Positions 31,712 to 40,399 of a stretch of 64,000 nucleotides of DNA are shown one piece after another (position 1 is the stretch's first letter; each line of letters starts with the position of its first letter). The stretch lies in assembly GCA_001939145.1 (NCBI GenBank), contig LSRX01001147.1, positions 166,417 to 230,416 of the forward strand, in the 5' to 3' direction. Below the pieces are notes generated by a model. That model worked only from the letters and a program-made list of their open reading frames with translations. It made no database searches and had not been told where the DNA came from. Position numbers and translations under genes: made by a program. This stretch comes from Symbiodinium microadriaticum (lineage: Eukaryota > Sar > Dinophyceae > Suessiales > Symbiodiniaceae).

Positions 31712-33099
31712 TGTAGCCCTATGGGGTGAAGCACCCAAATAGTAGGGTTTCATTTGTCAGGAGGCTTTGTTCCTTGACCGCTCGAATCTTGAAAAGCTTG
31801 TTCATGCAAAGATGAGCATGAATATTTTGGGTAGTTCTCTAAATTCGGGTCCTTTTTAAGGTCCTGCTGCAAGGGGTACCGTTTCTTTTCTTAAGAGGGG
31901 ACCCTTATTTAGATCGCATCCCACAGATTCACGAGGTCCAGACACGGAGACCCACAGAGCCGCATCATTGGCAGTGACCTTATCAAATCAAGTCTTCGAT
32001 TCACTCATGGCCGCATCTGCTTCAAGCCAGGAGCTCAGTCAACAGCTCTTACAATGGGCCTGTGATCACAGGGTTTGGGTTTTGGAACGTATGCCAGCTT
32101 GCGGATGCTACAGTGCCTTACGGGTAGCCGACTTTTTGCTGAACAGCCCAAGACGTCTTCGGTATGAACGGTCGTTGATGCCCCTATACAGCATGCACTC
32201 TTTACACATCCTATACATGTGCGGCTTGTAGAGGCTCGATTACGTAGAAGATCAATATGGCATGTTAAAATGGGGTCCTGAAGACAGGGTACTTTCAGAA
32301 GGATTTAGGGCTTAGGGTTTAGAGTGTACTTTGGGCCTGTGATCACAGCAGGGTTCTCAAGCCTTGGAATTTGTTGGATCCGTCTGTCTTTGGAAGTATG
32401 CAAGCCCTCTCTCCAAAGCACTCTCAACTGATCAGTGCTGAGGATCTTGCACAAGATTATCAGCAACGGCCGATGCCCAAGACACTGCTGAGTGATGCAG
32501 CACCACAGGCACGGAAGGCCACAGATGCTTGCTGGCTGCAGTTGTTTCTTGAAACAGCTCTTGCAGATCCAATGCTCCACTACTCATTGGTAGCAGCCTA
32601 GGCCATCATTCTTTGGCCCGATGCTTTCAGGATTCAGGTATGGAGGTCTGGCAAAAGCATTATCACAGCTTGAGAAGGGCTCGCAAAGCTGTTCAGCGAG
32701 GAGTTCTAAAACCAGCTCTGTTGGAATGTGATATAGGACATCATCAGACCTGCCCGTCATAAGTCGTAAGGCCTTAGATTTCCACCTGTCATGGGTTACG
32801 TTGTTGAAAGCCGCCTTCATCACAGGAGACAAAAGAATATCTTTGCAACCCCTGGCACAAAGCTCAAAGGACACATCGTGCACTTCTTGCCTGCCCCCGT
32901 GAAAAAACAACACGACACTTTTGCGAATAGTAGTCCATACGGAACTGGCTCACTCATACGAGAAGTGTCTCATGTAGATGTTCAATTGCTACAATACGCC
33001 CGTAGACACAAGATGCTCGTCTTGCTTTCCTGGGGGGTTGTAAGCTCCTGCCGGCAGGCTTCCACAACCACTGAAGCTTCAACTACTGAAGCTTGGCTA
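31712..33099. other. Intergenic region without supported genes
   Basis: Only short ORFs on both strands, none with recognisable domains. It contains ordinary unique sequence and one short heptamer trace at 32304-32325. Confidence 0.5.
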
Positions 33100-33861
33100 C
33101 TAGGTGCTCGTAGCTGCTCGGCATGCAATGTTCCACTCGTCAGGTGTGTTGAACCTGTAAGTCGCATCGTTGGAAACGATCTGAACCATGTAGTTCACGC
33201 CTGACCCCTCCGGCTGCAACTCGAAGGGCGTGATGTCCGAGGTTACCGACTGTGGATTCACTGAGGGTCCCTGAGACGCCGTGCAAACGACATCGGACGC
33301 AGAAACGCTGTCGTCGTAGCCACATCTGCTGCCTACCGGTACGTCGAGGCGGCCCTCCTGACGGTCTTGCACGATGAAGACGAAGCTGCAGTCCAAAGCC
33401 GTGGAGTCTTCAAGTGCCGCATTGCGGCTTTGAAGGTCCTCAAGCTCACCCTTCATCTGCCAGAGCAGCCACTCCGGAAACTTCTCCTGACTTGCGGTGG
33501 TGTGGGCAGCTGGCTTTGTCTGTAGCTGGGAGTTCTCATCGCCTTCCATCCCGGCAGAATCAAGATGACCACATCCCTCAGCTGCCGAAACCTGAGCCAG
33601 ATCTCCCGGTTCTTAAGACATTGGGCTTCACAGGTACTGGGTTTTAGAACTTGCTTTAAGCTGCACTTGGGTTCAGGCTTTAGGTATAAAGTGATCTTTC
33701 GACCGATATTTGGCAATCCCAGGCTCTGTCGTCGAAGCGCTTGCGGCGGCAAGGAGACAGAGAAGAGGAGCGGCGAGGTGAACCATGGCACTTGCTACTC
33801 TGTTGGAACTTAAAACGGAGACGCAGTGCCTCGCCCAGCAACTGACACGAAATGGCTGCAA
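33100..33861 (-). CDS. Probable secreted protein of unknown function, three or more exons
   Basis: At 33787 and below, a minus-strand start MVHLAAPLLCLLAAASA gives a good signal peptide followed by STTEPGIAKY and a GT donor near 33710. A second small coding block (CEAQCLKNREIWLRF) lies near 33630-33580. The main exon (33549 and upstream to about 33590) encodes EGCGHLDSAG, a coiled stretch (WLLWQMKGELEDLQSRNAAL) and a domain-like region (CSFVFIVQDRQEGRLDVPVG, then SGVNYMVQIVSNDATYRFN). The exons share strand and order and have plausible splice signals, but I recognise no family. It may be a lumenal or extracellular protein. The model is inference. Confidence 0.4.
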
Positions 33862-33954
33862 CGTGGCTCTGGCTTGGCCCTGGCGTCACCCTAGATTTGC
33901 CGCCGGCATTCAGGAATTTCCCGTTGAACTTCCAAGGCAAAACCCCAATAACAC

Positions 33955-34370
33955 ACAACACTTGGACACCCTAAAGACCCTAAAAACCCTAAATACCCTA
34001 AAAACCCTAAAACCCTAAAACCCTAAAAACCCTAAACCCTTGGACACCGGACACTTGGACCCATCACGACTCAGAGAAGGGTCACCTAGGTACTTTGGGG
34101 CCAAAATATGTACTATTTGGGTACATGGACCCTTAAACCCTAAACCCTTAACCCATATAGGCCCTTAAAGGAACCCTTCAAGGAACCCTTAGGGGCACAG
34201 CAAACGCGGAAGAAAGCTGTAAGGCGAGCTGAGCGTCGAGCGCGGCAGTTTCCTTCTGGCAATCGCCTCCTGCTGGCAAGCTCCCTAAACCCTAAACCCC
34301 TAAACACTGAACCCTAAACCCTAAGCTCCTAAGCCCTAAACCCCTAACCCCTAAACCCCTACCCTAAATC
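33955..34370. repeat. CCCTAAA-type telomere-like blocks
   Basis: ccctaaaaaccctaaa-type runs at 33965-34045, 34130-34160 and 34285-34370, all in one orientation, separated by unique sequence. Confidence 0.8.
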
Positions 34371-34536
34371 ACACAGAGCTCCCACAAAGGATGACAGAGG
34401 CAATTCATACAGGGGGCCTAGATACTAAAAATTCGCCTCGGCCCCGGCCGTCTATTCCCCACCTCTTAATCCCCTCCCCCCCCCCCTCGCCCCGCTTCCC
34501 TTGTCTCTTACTTGCGACAACGCAAGACGGGCTAGC

Positions 34537-35049
34537 TTACATCATTCGTGAAGCAGATGCCAAAGCCTGGCAATTCTGGGGCTGTGTCATGTACAAGCAA
34601 AGCTTGATTCCCCTTCCACCATATGGGAGGTTGTATACGAGACCAGTGAGAAGTGTGATACCATTGTTGGTAACCTCTATGGGATACTGCAGGGAATGTG
34701 CCACCTTTCGCGTGGGAGTATTGCTCAGAGCCTCAGCATGAAAACAAATGCTGACATCTAAAACATTCTGAAACAAATGCGCTCGTTCACTCAAGGTTGC
34801 TTTCCGAAACAATGCACCTTCCTCGAGTCCCCCGGGCCGAAGCGGACGCATCGAAGCAAAAAAAAAATGAAATCCAGCTTGGCCGCAAACTTCAGACCGA
34901 GCATGCACTGAAAGCTTGAGAGACTCCGGAACGCAGTAGATGTTTCGAAAGAGAGCCAATATTTCATACGTGCCATTGATTCGCAGGTGGGCGAACAAAC
35001 GGGACAGTCCCCAGTCCGCGAAGTTCAAGGCTTGGCCACCATCAGACAC
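34537..35049 (-). CDS. Hypothetical ORF, possibly an exon
   Basis: A 170-residue open frame. The first third (ALNFADWGLSRLFAHLRING...LFRNIYCVPESLKLSV) reads like protein; the rest is less convincing and crosses an A-rich stretch (34858-34867). I recognise no domain. There is no clear neighbouring exon. Confidence 0.25.
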   Translation of the reverse strand: MSDGGQALNFADWGLSRLFAHLRINGTYEILALFRNIYCVPESLKLSVHARSEVCGQAGFHFFFASMRPLRPGGLEEGALFRKATLSERAHLFQNVLDVSICFHAEALSNTPTRKVAHSLQYPIEVTNNGITLLTGLVYNLPYGGRGIKLCLYMTQPQNCQALASASRMM

Positions 35050-35826
35050 CGTTAAGACTTCGATTGAACTGGCACATGTTCAATGGTTTGGTGGCTCCAA
35101 CATCAATATCAGAACAAGAAGTCCACGAGGCTCTTGGCTCTTCGTTCGGGCCTCTTTCAACTTTTGGCATGTTGAATACTTCAATACTTGCTGTATGGAC
35201 TCCTCGGTTTTGGAGCTGCCTCACTTGAGCTGAGAGCCTCGCGCAGCCGCGCAGCCGCTCAGCTGCGCACTGCTGCGGTCCATTGGGGACGCTCGGTCAG
35301 CACAGGCTTCGGATTGCCGGGTCCTCCTTTGGAGGCTCGGTCTTTTGTCGGGGCTTTTTATTCGAGCCTAGGGCCTAGCCTGGCTGTTCTCCTTTGCAGT
35401 TTGGTCGTGCACAGGTGAGGACTGCAGATTCGCTGCCGGGCCCTTAGCTGCCTGAGCCTTTCATAGCATGGCCATGTCTTGGGCCTCACAGCCAGACAAT
35501 GTCATCTGCTATCGAACAAAAACGGTGTGCAACAAGTTCTGCAGTGACTGCACGCAACGCGAGGGCTTTCTCTCCACCCGCAGTCATCCCAGCCGCTTGA
35601 CAGCCAGCGTCGGCTTTTGAACCTTAGGTTCTGGAGACACGGCTGCACAGCTGCAACGTCGACGTCCGATAATCTGGAGATTTAATGGTCCCCGACCTTT
35701 GCGCCGCCTGTTCCTTCCGCCTCCACTGGCTGCAACACAGAACTCGACAAGGAGCTTAGGAACTCAGCCTCCCCTGCCCTGTCACAGAGGCCGACCAACA
35801 GTGCCGAGGGGTTGGAGAGGCCCTGC

Positions 35827-36157
35827 NNNNNNNNNNNNNNNNNNNNNNNNNNNNNNNNNNNNNNNNNNNNNNNNNNNNNNNNNNNNNNNNNNNNNNNNNN
35901 NNNNNNNNNNNNNNNNNNNNNNNNNNNNNNNNNNNNNNNNNNNNNNNNNNNNNNNNNNNNNNNNNNNNNNNNNNNNNNNNNNNNNNNNNNNNNNNNNNNN
36001 NNNNNNNNNNNNNNNNNNNNNNNNNNNNNNNNNNNNNNNNNNNNNNNNNNNNNNNNNNNNNNNNNNNNNNNNNNNNNNNNNNNNNNNNNNNNNNNNNNNN
36101 NNNNNNNNNNNNNNNNNNNNNNNNNNNNNNNNNNNNNNNNNNNNNNNNNNNNNNNNN
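35827..36157. other. Assembly gap (331 N)
   Basis: Run of N; the sequence directly to its right is a 56-bp tandem repeat, a likely reason for the break. Confidence 0.95.
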
Positions 36158-36269
36158 AACACGAACGTTATCATGGTTTGGGCATGGATGCTCTGGTGAG
36201 CGCATGCTCTGGTAACACGAACGTTATCATGGTTTGGGCATGGATGCTCTGGTGAGCGCATGCTCTTCT
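36158..36269. repeat. 56-bp tandem repeat next to the N gap
   Basis: Two copies (36158-36213 and 36214-36269), each beginning aacacgaacgttatcatgg and ending gagcgcatgctct. The array probably extends into the gap. Confidence 0.85.
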
Positions 36270-36270
36270 T

Positions 36271-36465
36271 TCACCGGGTCCTGTCCTCGGCTTTTCGCCG
36301 CGCAGCCTCTTCTGCAGCCAAGTTGGCTTGCCAGTCCCGCTCCTCCTCGGGCTCCATGGCAAGAAAACGTGCTTTGAGGCCGAAACGTCTGCGGCGGCCA
36401 GACACCCCTGAAACTGCCACATGCACGAAATACTGCGTACACCAGTACTTTTGCACCCTTTGCAA
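36271..36465 (-). CDS. Possible exon, charged helical segment
   Basis: The minus-strand frame encodes YFVHVAVSGVSGRRRRFG and a charged helix (EPEEERDWQANLAAEEAARR). It looks more protein-like than the overlapping frames, but it is short, unrecognised and adjacent to a gap. Confidence 0.25.
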   Translation of the reverse strand: MQRVQKYWCTQYFVHVAVSGVSGRRRRFGLKARFLAMEPEEERDWQANLAAEEAARRKAEDRTR

Positions 36466-36540
36466 TGAAAGATGCCTGAAAGTCCTGCGCCTGCCAGCAA
36501 GATTACAACGTTGACAACGCCTCCACGTGCGCGTTTACAG

Positions 36541-36916
36541 CCGTCTGGAGGGTTTGGCAAAGATTAGGGTCTAGGGATTGGGGTTTAGGGTTTTGGGTTT
36601 TGGGACAGAGTCTGGGGTTTAGGGCTTTAGGGTTTTAGGGTTTCGGGTTTAGGGATTGGGGTTTAGTCTGGAGTTTCGGGTTTAGGGTTTAGGGGTTAGG
36701 GATTGGAGTTTAGGGCTTTGGGTTTTGGGACAGAGTGTGGGGTTTTAGAGTCTAGGGATTGGGGCTTAGAGGTTAGGGCTTTTGGGACAGAGTTTAGAGC
36801 TTAGAATTTAGGGTGCCCTGAGAGCTCAGGCTCCGACGGTGGCGCAGGTGGTTGGAAGGCGCCCCGAGTCGATGCAGTGAATGTGGCAGCTCCGGTTGGG
36901 GTTTCGGGTTTAGGGT
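36541..36916. repeat. TTTAGGG-type telomere-like block left of Copia-2
   Basis: Variants of tttagggtttt and ggggtttaggg, mixed with a repeated gggacagagt motif, lead up to the AGGGT that abuts the Copia-2 LTR. Confidence 0.8.
36912..36916. other. Target-site duplication of Copia-2, left copy (AGGGT)
   Basis: AGGGT precedes the left LTR and follows the right LTR at 51907-51911. Because AGGGT is part of the surrounding heptamer, chance agreement cannot be excluded. Confidence 0.6.
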
Positions 36917-37015
36917 TATGTTTACAGGTGCAACAGCCAGAAAGAGTACGCGCATTTTACTTGAGCCAAACACGCCAGTAGTATGTAAGGTCAGCTACAT
37001 CTTACACAAACGACA
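36917..37015 (-). repeat. Copia-2 3' LTR
   Basis: 99 bp identical to 51808-51906; the element strand begins TGTCGTTTGTG and ends AAACATA (TG...CA if the last TA is excluded). It contains TTTGGCTCAAG on the element strand at 36960-36970, an 11-base match to the 3' end of the dinoflagellate spliced leader. Confidence 0.92.
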
Positions 37016-37021
37016 CCCCCC
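37016..37021 (-). other. Candidate polypurine tract of Copia-2
   Basis: GGGGGG on the element strand directly before the 3' LTR, where the plus-strand primer is expected. Confidence 0.5.
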
Positions 37022-37318
37022 GTGCATCTTAGTGCAACGGAAGAGGCATAAGCAAAGGTGTAAGGAAAGCCTGACCTTTCGGTCGGCGTGATGTTCTCGC
37101 TTTGCGAAAACATACAAAAGATAACTCACAAACTGTAATAGGCTGGCCTACGAGATCGGGATTGCAGCCGACCCGTTAGAGTGGCGCTCCGGACTGTTTG
37201 AAATCTCACTTCACTACCAACGAGCAGGAATGCCTTCTACTCAGCATACCATCCCGTCAGGGAGGTGATTCAGCCCAGAGGCTCAGGCCATGAAAAGAAA
37301 AGCGCTGAGGCCGATGAT

Positions 37319-40300
37319 CTAGTACAGCCGATCGCGACGTCCTGTACGGTGGTTGTAGACTTCGTGTCGCCATCCCTGGAGGAACCACTGCACGTGCGAT
37401 GTATCCAGACTTGTGAAACCGTGAGGGTTATCGTGACTGGGAATCATGTTGATGACGTGCTCCGGGATATAGACCTCCTCAGTCATACAGGCGAACACAG
37501 CCCATTGGTACTGATCCACCCTGTTCCATCCCAAACGTCTGGCGTAGTTGGGGTCGATCATGTTTCCGAACTCATCATAGCCGAGACGGAAGTTCGAGTA
37601 GAGGAACCCGGCCGTCTCCAGCTGTTCGAAAAAGTCTACCACCGTTTGGCGGGAGCGCCTCTCGCGGTCTGAGATTCTGACCGTGTCGCTGAAGTACCCG
37701 AAAGTGACCGGGTCGTTGGGGCGACGACGGTAGCGCTCGGCCCATTGTGCAGGGCGAGTGAGATCGATCACAGAGCTGATCTCGGATGCGACGCTTCCAG
37801 TGTCGTTGGCAGCTGAAGCATCCGTTTCCGGAGCTGTGAAAGGTCTCCCAGAGCGCATGGCGGCCCAATCGGCATCGCTGATGTGGTCCAGAGGAAGACG
37901 CTGCCGTGTGGCTGTCGTCTGGCAAGGCGGCTCCACTGGTGCGGATATGCGTCTCAGTGGGGCGGTTTCGCCCGATCGGGGAACGAGTCCTGGTCCTCTC
38001 CGTGCCTGTCCTTGGGCTGGCACGCTCGTCAGAGCTGCGACCACGTCGAGCTGCGGGAGCCGGCGGCATTGGTGGCCTGCGCTCTTGAGCGGGCGCCGAA
38101 GTTGTAAAACGTTGGCGAATACCGTGCTCTGGCCGATCCTCCGGTCCATGAAATACTGTGGTTGCTTCTGAAAATAAGGCGTGTTCGCCAACAGCTGGTT
38201 GAGCTGGCGATGGCCCAGTTCAGTAGCACCTGGTGGAACCGCGAGTTCCCGGCTCAAAATGATCTCGGGGTACCCGCGCTCATCTGGTGTGCGGCTTTGC
38301 GGAAGCTCGCGTGCAAAGACGTTTGCGAGCTCGCTCATGATGGCCAAGATCTCGTTCTGCACCATATGATGCTTCTCGCCGTTGAAGAGCAGGATTGAAA
38401 ACTCCTGTTGGTTGGACTTCACGGCTTTGATGAGAACAGCAATCTCGTCAATGGTGTAGAAACGATCGTGGAAACACACGAGACACTCCGTAAGGAGGTC
38501 GATCTCACTCTGGCCAGATACCCAGACGAATGCGAGCTTTCCCGTGGCGTCATACAGCGTAGCAGAGCCTTTCCCCTTCCCCTTGCCTCTAGGATTCGGC
38601 AGCCTCACGTTAGCGAAGCGCTGCAGAGCCTCAATGATGAAGAAGCTCAATCCGGCTTTCGCAAAGTTGTGGGCCTGAAGAGGATCGATGTTCATCCTGT
38701 CCTGAGGGGTAGTAGAGAACTTATGATCGGCCTGCTTTTGCTGATTGATCACCTTGGCTCGGATCGTGGAAGCTGTGCTTTGAATACGATCACTTGCCTC
38801 GTCGCCCTTGCCCGACGCCCGAACTCTTTGCTTGTTGAGTCCGGTGGAGGGTTGCAAGTCAACAATGTTGGGAAGCCTACCCTCTAGGGCGGCGAGTCTC
38901 CTCTGGCGATCGGGTTCTGCGATCACAGACAGGTCGGTGATCTCACCCAAACGTCTTCGGCAAACGCCGCATTCCACCATGCCATCGACGTACTTGTTCG
39001 AGCACTGTGAGCAAACGAACCCAGGAATGTTGATGAGCTCGTTTTTCATCCAATGCTCAGGCTCTCGCCTGGCGCGCTGTGGAACTGAGCGGCCTGCCTT
39101 GGAGACCCAAACGCAAAGGCTTCTTCCAAATTCTCCCTCCGATGCTTCCGCATAGTCATCGGTCGCGGGGTTCTTCCGGATTTGGTAGCCCCCCTTGATC
39201 CCCGTTAGGCGATCGGTATGCAAGAAGTACGGAACCTTGCTATCCGCTGCCACTGGGGCCCATTCCCCGATGTAGTCACTGAGTGCATCATCGAGGAGGT
39301 CGAGGAAACAATCATAGCGATTGTACATGTCCTCGTCTGGGTCAAGGATATACGGGGTGGCCCCATCTTTGTCCCAGGCGTCAAGGGCTTTGTCCACGCG
39401 CAAGCGGAACGCAGGGTAGGCAGGATTCGCCCATATGGGTTCCGCCGATCCACGCTTATAAGCGTAAACGAGGTATTTGTTCGAGATCCAGTCTGGAGTC
39501 TCGAGCGCACCTGCCCTCGTCTCTAGCAAGCGAAGACCGTCAAGGACCGCCAACTGGAGATCGATGACGAATTCAATCTCCGCGTTCGCCCTGAGCCCGG
39601 AGTTGTCCTGGCGAAGCCATTCCGGGTCCTTGGACATCATCACAAAAGCTCTGCTGCCACTTTCGTGGAGCGACATACCGCCCGGCACCAATCCGTACTT
39701 GGTGATGTCGGCAAAGTTGCGCTGGTATGTCCCGTGGTAACCCAACTTGTGGGGGAACTGCTGAAACGAAACCGAGTAGAGGTCGTACGCCCCAATTTTC
39801 GGCCTAGTTGTCAGACTGGCGTCCCAATCCACGAAAGTATGAACGGCAGCATGTGTTGCGAGAATGTCAACGTGATCCGACAGCATCTCGCCTGAGTGTC
39901 CTTGCATGCATCGAACACGAAGGATTTCAATCTCGTGCTCCGAAGTGACCTTCGCAAAGACCTCATAGCGAGCCTTCCCGTCAGGGGGCTGTTGGAACAT
40001 CTGCATGATGTCTGAAACCCGGAGTCCCCTCCAAATCTGGCCGAGGGCGGACAAGAACTCCTCCCAATCGGCGGAGAGATCGCCGGCACGCAACCTAATG
40101 TTTGGCGTGCGGTCTCCGTACTCGGGCTTGTTGGTGAATCCTCGGAGGATAAGCGTGCATTTCCCTCCCAGCCTCCTCTTCTTCTCATCCGAGATGGGGC
40201 GTGTGCCAGCAGAAAGAGGTGGAAGGTCAGTGCCCTTGATCCAGTGGCGATGCAGGCTGCGCAGCAGGCTTGGCGGTAGCCTTGGCCGCCGGGCTTGATG

Positions 40301-40399
40301 CTCGCTGCACAGACATCTTCTTGGGAGGTGGCTGGACAGGCTCCTTAGGCGTAGAAGCTGAAGCCTTGCCCGGCACGTCAGTGGGGCGCATAAACACAT
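37319..40399 (-). CDS. Copia-2 C-terminal polyprotein: Tpt1/KptA-like RNA 2'-phosphotransferase domain
   Basis: 1026 residues open; the first about 50 are the wrong-frame overlap with the upstream ORF. Residues about 80-320 match the RNA 2'-phosphotransferase family, which moves the splice-site 2'-phosphate of tRNA to NAD: LILRGF (83-88), DGKARYEV (140-147), RCMQGHS (163-169), GYHGT (220-224), ITKYGLVPGG (232-241), RAFVMMS (250-256) and FVIDLQLAVLDG (277-288). The His pair in QGHS and YHGT is as in Tpt1. A CSQC...CGVC zinc ribbon lies near 450-480. Later parts are a Gly/Lys-rich linker with an alpha/beta region (EFSILLFNGEKHHMVQNE), an Arg/Pro-rich stretch and a conserved-looking C-terminus (TFGYFSDTVRISDRERRS). 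Its role in retrotransposition is unknown. Confidence 0.65.
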   Translation of the reverse strand: MCLCAPLTCRARLQLLRLRSLSSHLPRRCLCSEHQARRPRLPPSLLRSLHRHWIKGTDLPPLSAGTRPISDEKKRRLGGKCTLILRGFTNKPEYGDRTPNIRLRAGDLSADWEEFLSALGQIWRGLRVSDIMQMFQQPPDGKARYEVFAKVTSEHEIEILRVRCMQGHSGEMLSDHVDILATHAAVHTFVDWDASLTTRPKIGAYDLYSVSFQQFPHKLGYHGTYQRNFADITKYGLVPGGMSLHESGSRAFVMMSKDPEWLRQDNSGLRANAEIEFVIDLQLAVLDGLRLLETRAGALETPDWISNKYLVYAYKRGSAEPIWANPAYPAFRLRVDKALDAWDKDGATPYILDPDEDMYNRYDCFLDLLDDALSDYIGEWAPVAADSKVPYFLHTDRLTGIKGGYQIRKNPATDDYAEASEGEFGRSLCVWVSKAGRSVPQRARREPEHWMKNELINIPGFVCSQCSNKYVDGMVECGVCRRRLGEITDLSVIAEPDRQRRLAALEGRLPNIVDLQPSTGLNKQRVRASGKGDEASDRIQSTASTIRAKVINQQKQADHKFSTTPQDRMNIDPLQAHNFAKAGLSFFIIEALQRFANVRLPNPRGKGKGKGSATLYDATGKLAFVWVSGQSEIDLLTECLVCFHDRFYTIDEIAVLIKAVKSNQQEFSILLFNGEKHHMVQNEILAIMSELANVFARELPQSRTPDERGYPEIILSRELAVPPGATELGHRQLNQLLANTPYFQKQPQYFMDRRIGQSTVFANVLQLRRPLKSAGHQCRRLPQLDVVAALTSVPAQGQARRGPGLVPRSGETAPLRRISAPVEPPCQTTATRQRLPLDHISDADWAAMRSGRPFTAPETDASAANDTGSVASEISSVIDLTRPAQWAERYRRRPNDPVTFGYFSDTVRISDRERRSRQTVVDFFEQLETAGFLYSNFRLGYDEFGNMIDPNYARRLGWNRVDQYQWAVFACMTEEVYIPEHVINMIPSHDNPHGFTSLDTSHVQWFLQGWRHEVYNHRTGRRDRLY

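Noticed and set aside
37241..37275. Hairpin near the end of Copia-2 as a structural RNA
   Set aside because: Short and not supported by a known fold.
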